DNA of 15,685 nt from UMGS1649 sp964481385 (GTDB lineage: Bacteria; Bacillota; Clostridia; TANB77; CAG-465): the NCBI GenBank assembly GCA_964481385.1, contig CAYZTN010000029.1, positions 1 through 15,685 of the forward strand. The letters run 5' to 3'. Both the position numbers and the translations under genes were made by a program. Shown here one piece after another: positions 14,392-15,685 of this stretch (positions are counted from its first letter, which is position 1; every line of letters begins with the position of its first letter). The notes beneath the pieces were generated by a model that worked only from the letters and a program-made list of their open reading frames with translations, searched no databases and was not told the origin of the DNA.

Positions 14392-14709
14392 TTACTTGTT
14401 ATAATTTTTAAAATAGTTGTTGGGAGACATTCTACCATCAAGAAAATAAGATAAATAAATTGTTTTGTTCACTAATTTAAATACGACTAAAAACTTTTTT
14501 AGAATAACAAATTTTCTGTAAACTTCTGTTTTACCTCGAAGTTTTATTGTAGATGTAGCATAGGGAAATATTTTTATGAATTGAACCATGTTGTATAAAC
14601 TTTTTTCGATTTTTGAAGCAAAGCTTGGAGAATATACTGTGTATTTGTCAATTTGGTATTTAAACATATCTTTAAAAGCCTGAGTAAATAATACGTTATA
14701 GCTCTTCAC
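14392..14709 (-). CDS. RelE/ParE family toxin, copy 1
   Basis: This 105-residue protein, starting at GTG 14709 with GGAG seven bases upstream, has the RelE/ParE layout: an N-terminal strand (YNVLFTQAF), two helices, then a sheet including YRKFVILKKFLVVFKLV and the end IYLSYFLDGRMSPNNYF, where the conserved C-terminal Arg lies in a position like that of ParE/RelE toxins. Members poison either mRNA at the ribosome or gyrase, and the sequence does not decide which. It overlaps the antitoxin gene by 14 nt, as expected for coupled translation. Residues 29-105 are identical in protein sequence to the second copy, whereas residues 1-28 differ strongly. Confidence 0.82.
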   Translation of the reverse strand: MKSYNVLFTQAFKDMFKYQIDKYTVYSPSFASKIEKSLYNMVQFIKIFPYATSTIKLRGKTEVYRKFVILKKFLVVFKLVNKTIYLSYFLDGRMSPNNYFKNYNK

Positions 14710-14917
14710 CGAAAAACTCCATATGTATCTCTCTCATAGCTTGTTCAAATTCTATTACTCTTCCATTTGCAATATCGTCCTCAGCTTGCTCTAACCCACG
14801 TTCTAAAGCTTCCATATCAATGTTTGCCATAAACTTTGCATCTTCTTCGGGTGTTAAATAAAAGTCACTAAGTTTATTAGCTAAAGCTTGCTTTTTAATA
14901 TATCTTGTATTGTTCAT
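14696..14917 (-). CDS. Antitoxin of the RelE/ParE-type pair, copy 1
   Basis: This 73-residue protein starts at ATG 14917, behind AGGAG. A GTG three codons earlier overlaps that site and is rejected. The N-terminal half (MNNTRYIKKQALANK, then FYLTPEEDAKFMANIDMEALERGL) is nearly the same as in copy 2. The C-terminal half (EQAEDDIANGRVIEFEQAMREIHMEF) differs. I cannot place it in a named antitoxin family; the GRVI-EFEQAMREI end resembles the toxin-wrapping tails of ParD/RelB-like antitoxins. It probably neutralises the toxin encoded next and represses the promoter upstream through the palindrome there. Confidence 0.75.
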   Translation of the reverse strand: MNNTRYIKKQALANKLSDFYLTPEEDAKFMANIDMEALERGLEQAEDDIANGRVIEFEQAMREIHMEFFGEEL

Positions 14918-14937
14918 TTTTATCACTCCTAGAATTC

Positions 14938-14966
14938 ATTATACAAGCGTATAGTAGTTTTGTCAA
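14938..14966 (-). promoter_or_regulatory. Consensus promoter and operator of TA copy 1
   Basis: On the minus strand a perfect TTGACA... reading (14966-14961, with the final A shared by the run of A that follows) and a perfect TATAAT (14943-14938) are spaced by 17 nt. A palindrome TATAC-N4-GTATA at 14940-14953 overlaps the -10 box and is the likely binding site of the antitoxin or toxin-antitoxin complex. Confidence 0.85.
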
Positions 14967-15032
14967 TACAGTTATTTTAACGTTATTACTACAATTTATT
15001 GAATGTAAATTAAAATAAGAGCTGTAATAAAT

Positions 15033-15350
15033 TTACTTGTTATAATTTTTAAAATAGTTGTTGGGAGACATTCTACCATCAAGAAAATAAGATAAATAAA
15101 TTGTTTTGTTCACTAATTTAAATACGACTAAAAACTTTTTTAGAATAACAAATTTTCTGTAAACTTCTGTTTTACCTCGAAGTTTTATTGTAGATGTAGC
15201 ATAGGGAAATATTTTTATGAATTGAACCATGTTATATAAACTTTTTTCGATTTTTGAAGCGAAGCTAGGACTAAAGACTTTGTAGTGGTTCAGTGTGTTT
15301 TCTAGCATTTGGGTGAAAGAAGGCAAAAATATAATGTTATAGTTCTTCAC
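15033..15350 (-). CDS. RelE/ParE family toxin, copy 2
   Basis: This 105-residue paralogue of the first toxin starts at GTG 15350, which has GGAGG six bases upstream and matches the start of copy 1. A TTG one codon earlier is too close to that site. Residues from SPSFASKIEKS to the end are the same as in copy 1, encoded by almost the same DNA, including 209 bp without any difference. Residues 1-28 (YNIIFLPSFTQMLENTLNHYK against YNVLFTQAFKDMFKYQIDKY) are largely different, a contrast sharper than random drift. The overlap with its antitoxin is 14 nt. The ORF is intact with the same C-terminal Arg, so it should be as toxic as copy 1. Confidence 0.82.
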   Translation of the reverse strand: MKNYNIIFLPSFTQMLENTLNHYKVFSPSFASKIEKSLYNMVQFIKIFPYATSTIKLRGKTEVYRKFVILKKFLVVFKLVNKTIYLSYFLDGRMSPNNYFKNYNK

Positions 15351-15558
15351 CAAAAACCTCCATATGAATTTTTTTCATAGCTTGTTCAAATTCAATACCT
15401 TCTCCGTTTGCTATTTCTTTTTCAGCTTGCTCTAATCCACGTTCTAAAGCTTCCATATCAATGTTTGCCATAAATTTTGCATCTTCTTCAGGTGTTAAAT
15501 AAAATTCATTAAATTTATTAGCTAAAGCTTGTTTTTTAATATATCTTGTATTGTTCAT
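15337..15558 (-). CDS. Antitoxin of the RelE/ParE-type pair, copy 2
   Basis: This 73-residue paralogue of the copy 1 antitoxin starts at ATG 15558 behind AGGAG. The first 46 residues differ from copy 1 only at LSD/FNE near position 17. The tail has EQAEKEIANGEGIEFEQAMKKIHMEV, with several charge changes (DD to KE, RV to EG, RE to KK). It would neutralise the toxin encoded immediately downstream. The shared N-terminus and identical operator suggest that both antitoxins bind both promoters. Confidence 0.75.
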   Translation of the reverse strand: MNNTRYIKKQALANKFNEFYLTPEEDAKFMANIDMEALERGLEQAEKEIANGEGIEFEQAMKKIHMEVFGEEL

Positions 15559-15578
15559 TTTTATCACTCCTAGAATTC

Positions 15579-15607
15579 ATTATACAAGCGTATAGTAATT
15601 TTGTCAA
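15579..15607 (-). promoter_or_regulatory. Consensus promoter and operator of TA copy 2
   Basis: This has the same hexamers and 17-nt spacing as copy 1: -35 at 15607-15602, -10 TATAAT at 15584-15579, and the palindrome TATAC-N4-GTATA at 15581-15594. Only one base differs from copy 1, in the spacer. Confidence 0.85.
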
Positions 15608-15642
15608 TACAGTTATTTTAACGTTATTGCCAGGACAAAAGA

Positions 15643-15685
15643 ATGAAAAAAATTAAAAAAAGCGTAGAAACATTGAAGTATAAGA
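15643..15685 (+). CDS. Possible start of a gene running off the window
   Basis: An ATG at 15643 opens a reading frame (MKKIKKSVETLKYK) that continues past the right edge. A weak AGGA lies at 15631-15634, about eight bases upstream. It reads away from the toxin-antitoxin promoter. Fourteen codons are too few to identify a product or to be sure it is a gene. Confidence 0.25.
   Translation, partial: MKKIKKSVETLKYK

Larger units (their letters stand above)
14384..14987. repeat. Toxin-antitoxin duplication, copy 1
   Basis: This 604-bp unit aligns without a gap to 15025-15628 at a constant offset of 641 bp. The first 209 bp (14384-14592) are identical between copies. The promoter end differs at one base. 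Most differences fall in the middle, about 14622-14790. A 37-bp unrelated spacer separates the copies. Confidence 0.92.
15025..15628. repeat. Toxin-antitoxin duplication, copy 2
   Basis: This is the second copy of the 604-bp unit, offset 641 bp from copy 1 with no insertion or deletion. Similarity stops after ACGTTATT at 15628. Beyond that the sequence is unrelated to the corresponding DNA after copy 1. Confidence 0.92.

Noticed and set aside
15351..15353. TTG at 15353 as the start of toxin copy 2
   Set aside because: It is only three bases from GGAGG; GTG 15350 has proper spacing and matches the start of copy 1.

Overview
The window is AT-rich DNA read with the standard code. Strong AGGAGG-type ribosome binding sites, SigA-type promoters and the protein families present point to a low-GC Gram-positive bacterium (Bacillota, probably a Clostridia-like gut or anaerobic lineage). 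Genus cannot be told from the sequence alone.

Positions 1-360 hold no established gene. They contain a repeat block that looks like the edge of a mobile element (1-152), a possible promoter at its inner edge, a small candidate leader ORF carrying a run of nine G (201-299), and a strong intrinsic terminator (273-322) just before the first gene. Positions 361-12022 are one tightly packed plus-strand operon of nine genes, with gaps of 34 nt or less and two overlaps. It encodes a Gram-positive type IV secretion system (T4SS): a VirB2-like pilin, a second pilin-like protein made of two fused VirB2-like units, a VirB3/PrgI-like protein, a membrane-anchored protein resembling the first N-terminal domain of VirB4, the VirB4 ATPase, a VirB6/TrbL-like polytopic channel protein with a long coiled tail, two single-pass VirB8-like proteins, and a 1064-residue membrane-anchored M23 peptidoglycan hydrolase in the VirB1 role. 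Together these would make a complete envelope-spanning channel with its assembly ATPase. No relaxase, VirD4 coupling protein, integrase or replication gene is visible, so what is secreted is unknown.

The operon ends in a nested structure (12048-12201): a 45-bp perfect inverted repeat around an 11-bp terminator hairpin. One flank expands into an array of 8-bp repeats, and that array is translated as the C-terminus of the converging minus-strand gene, a CmpB/type IV ABC-transporter-like membrane protein (12141-13004). That gene and a DUF308 membrane protein (13086-13628) are transcribed apart from overlapping promoters. A permuted NlpC/P60-like (YiiX-type) protein follows (13736-14281).

The right end (14384-15628) is a direct duplication of a RelE/ParE-like toxin-antitoxin operon on the minus strand. 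Each copy has a consensus promoter and a palindrome over the -10 box. The copies are nearly identical except in a block covering the antitoxin C-terminus and toxin N-terminus, the likely partner-recognition surfaces. The main points for follow-up are the possible phase-variable attenuator ahead of the T4SS, the unusual T4SS composition, the repeat element turned into coding sequence, and the mosaic toxin-antitoxin pair.
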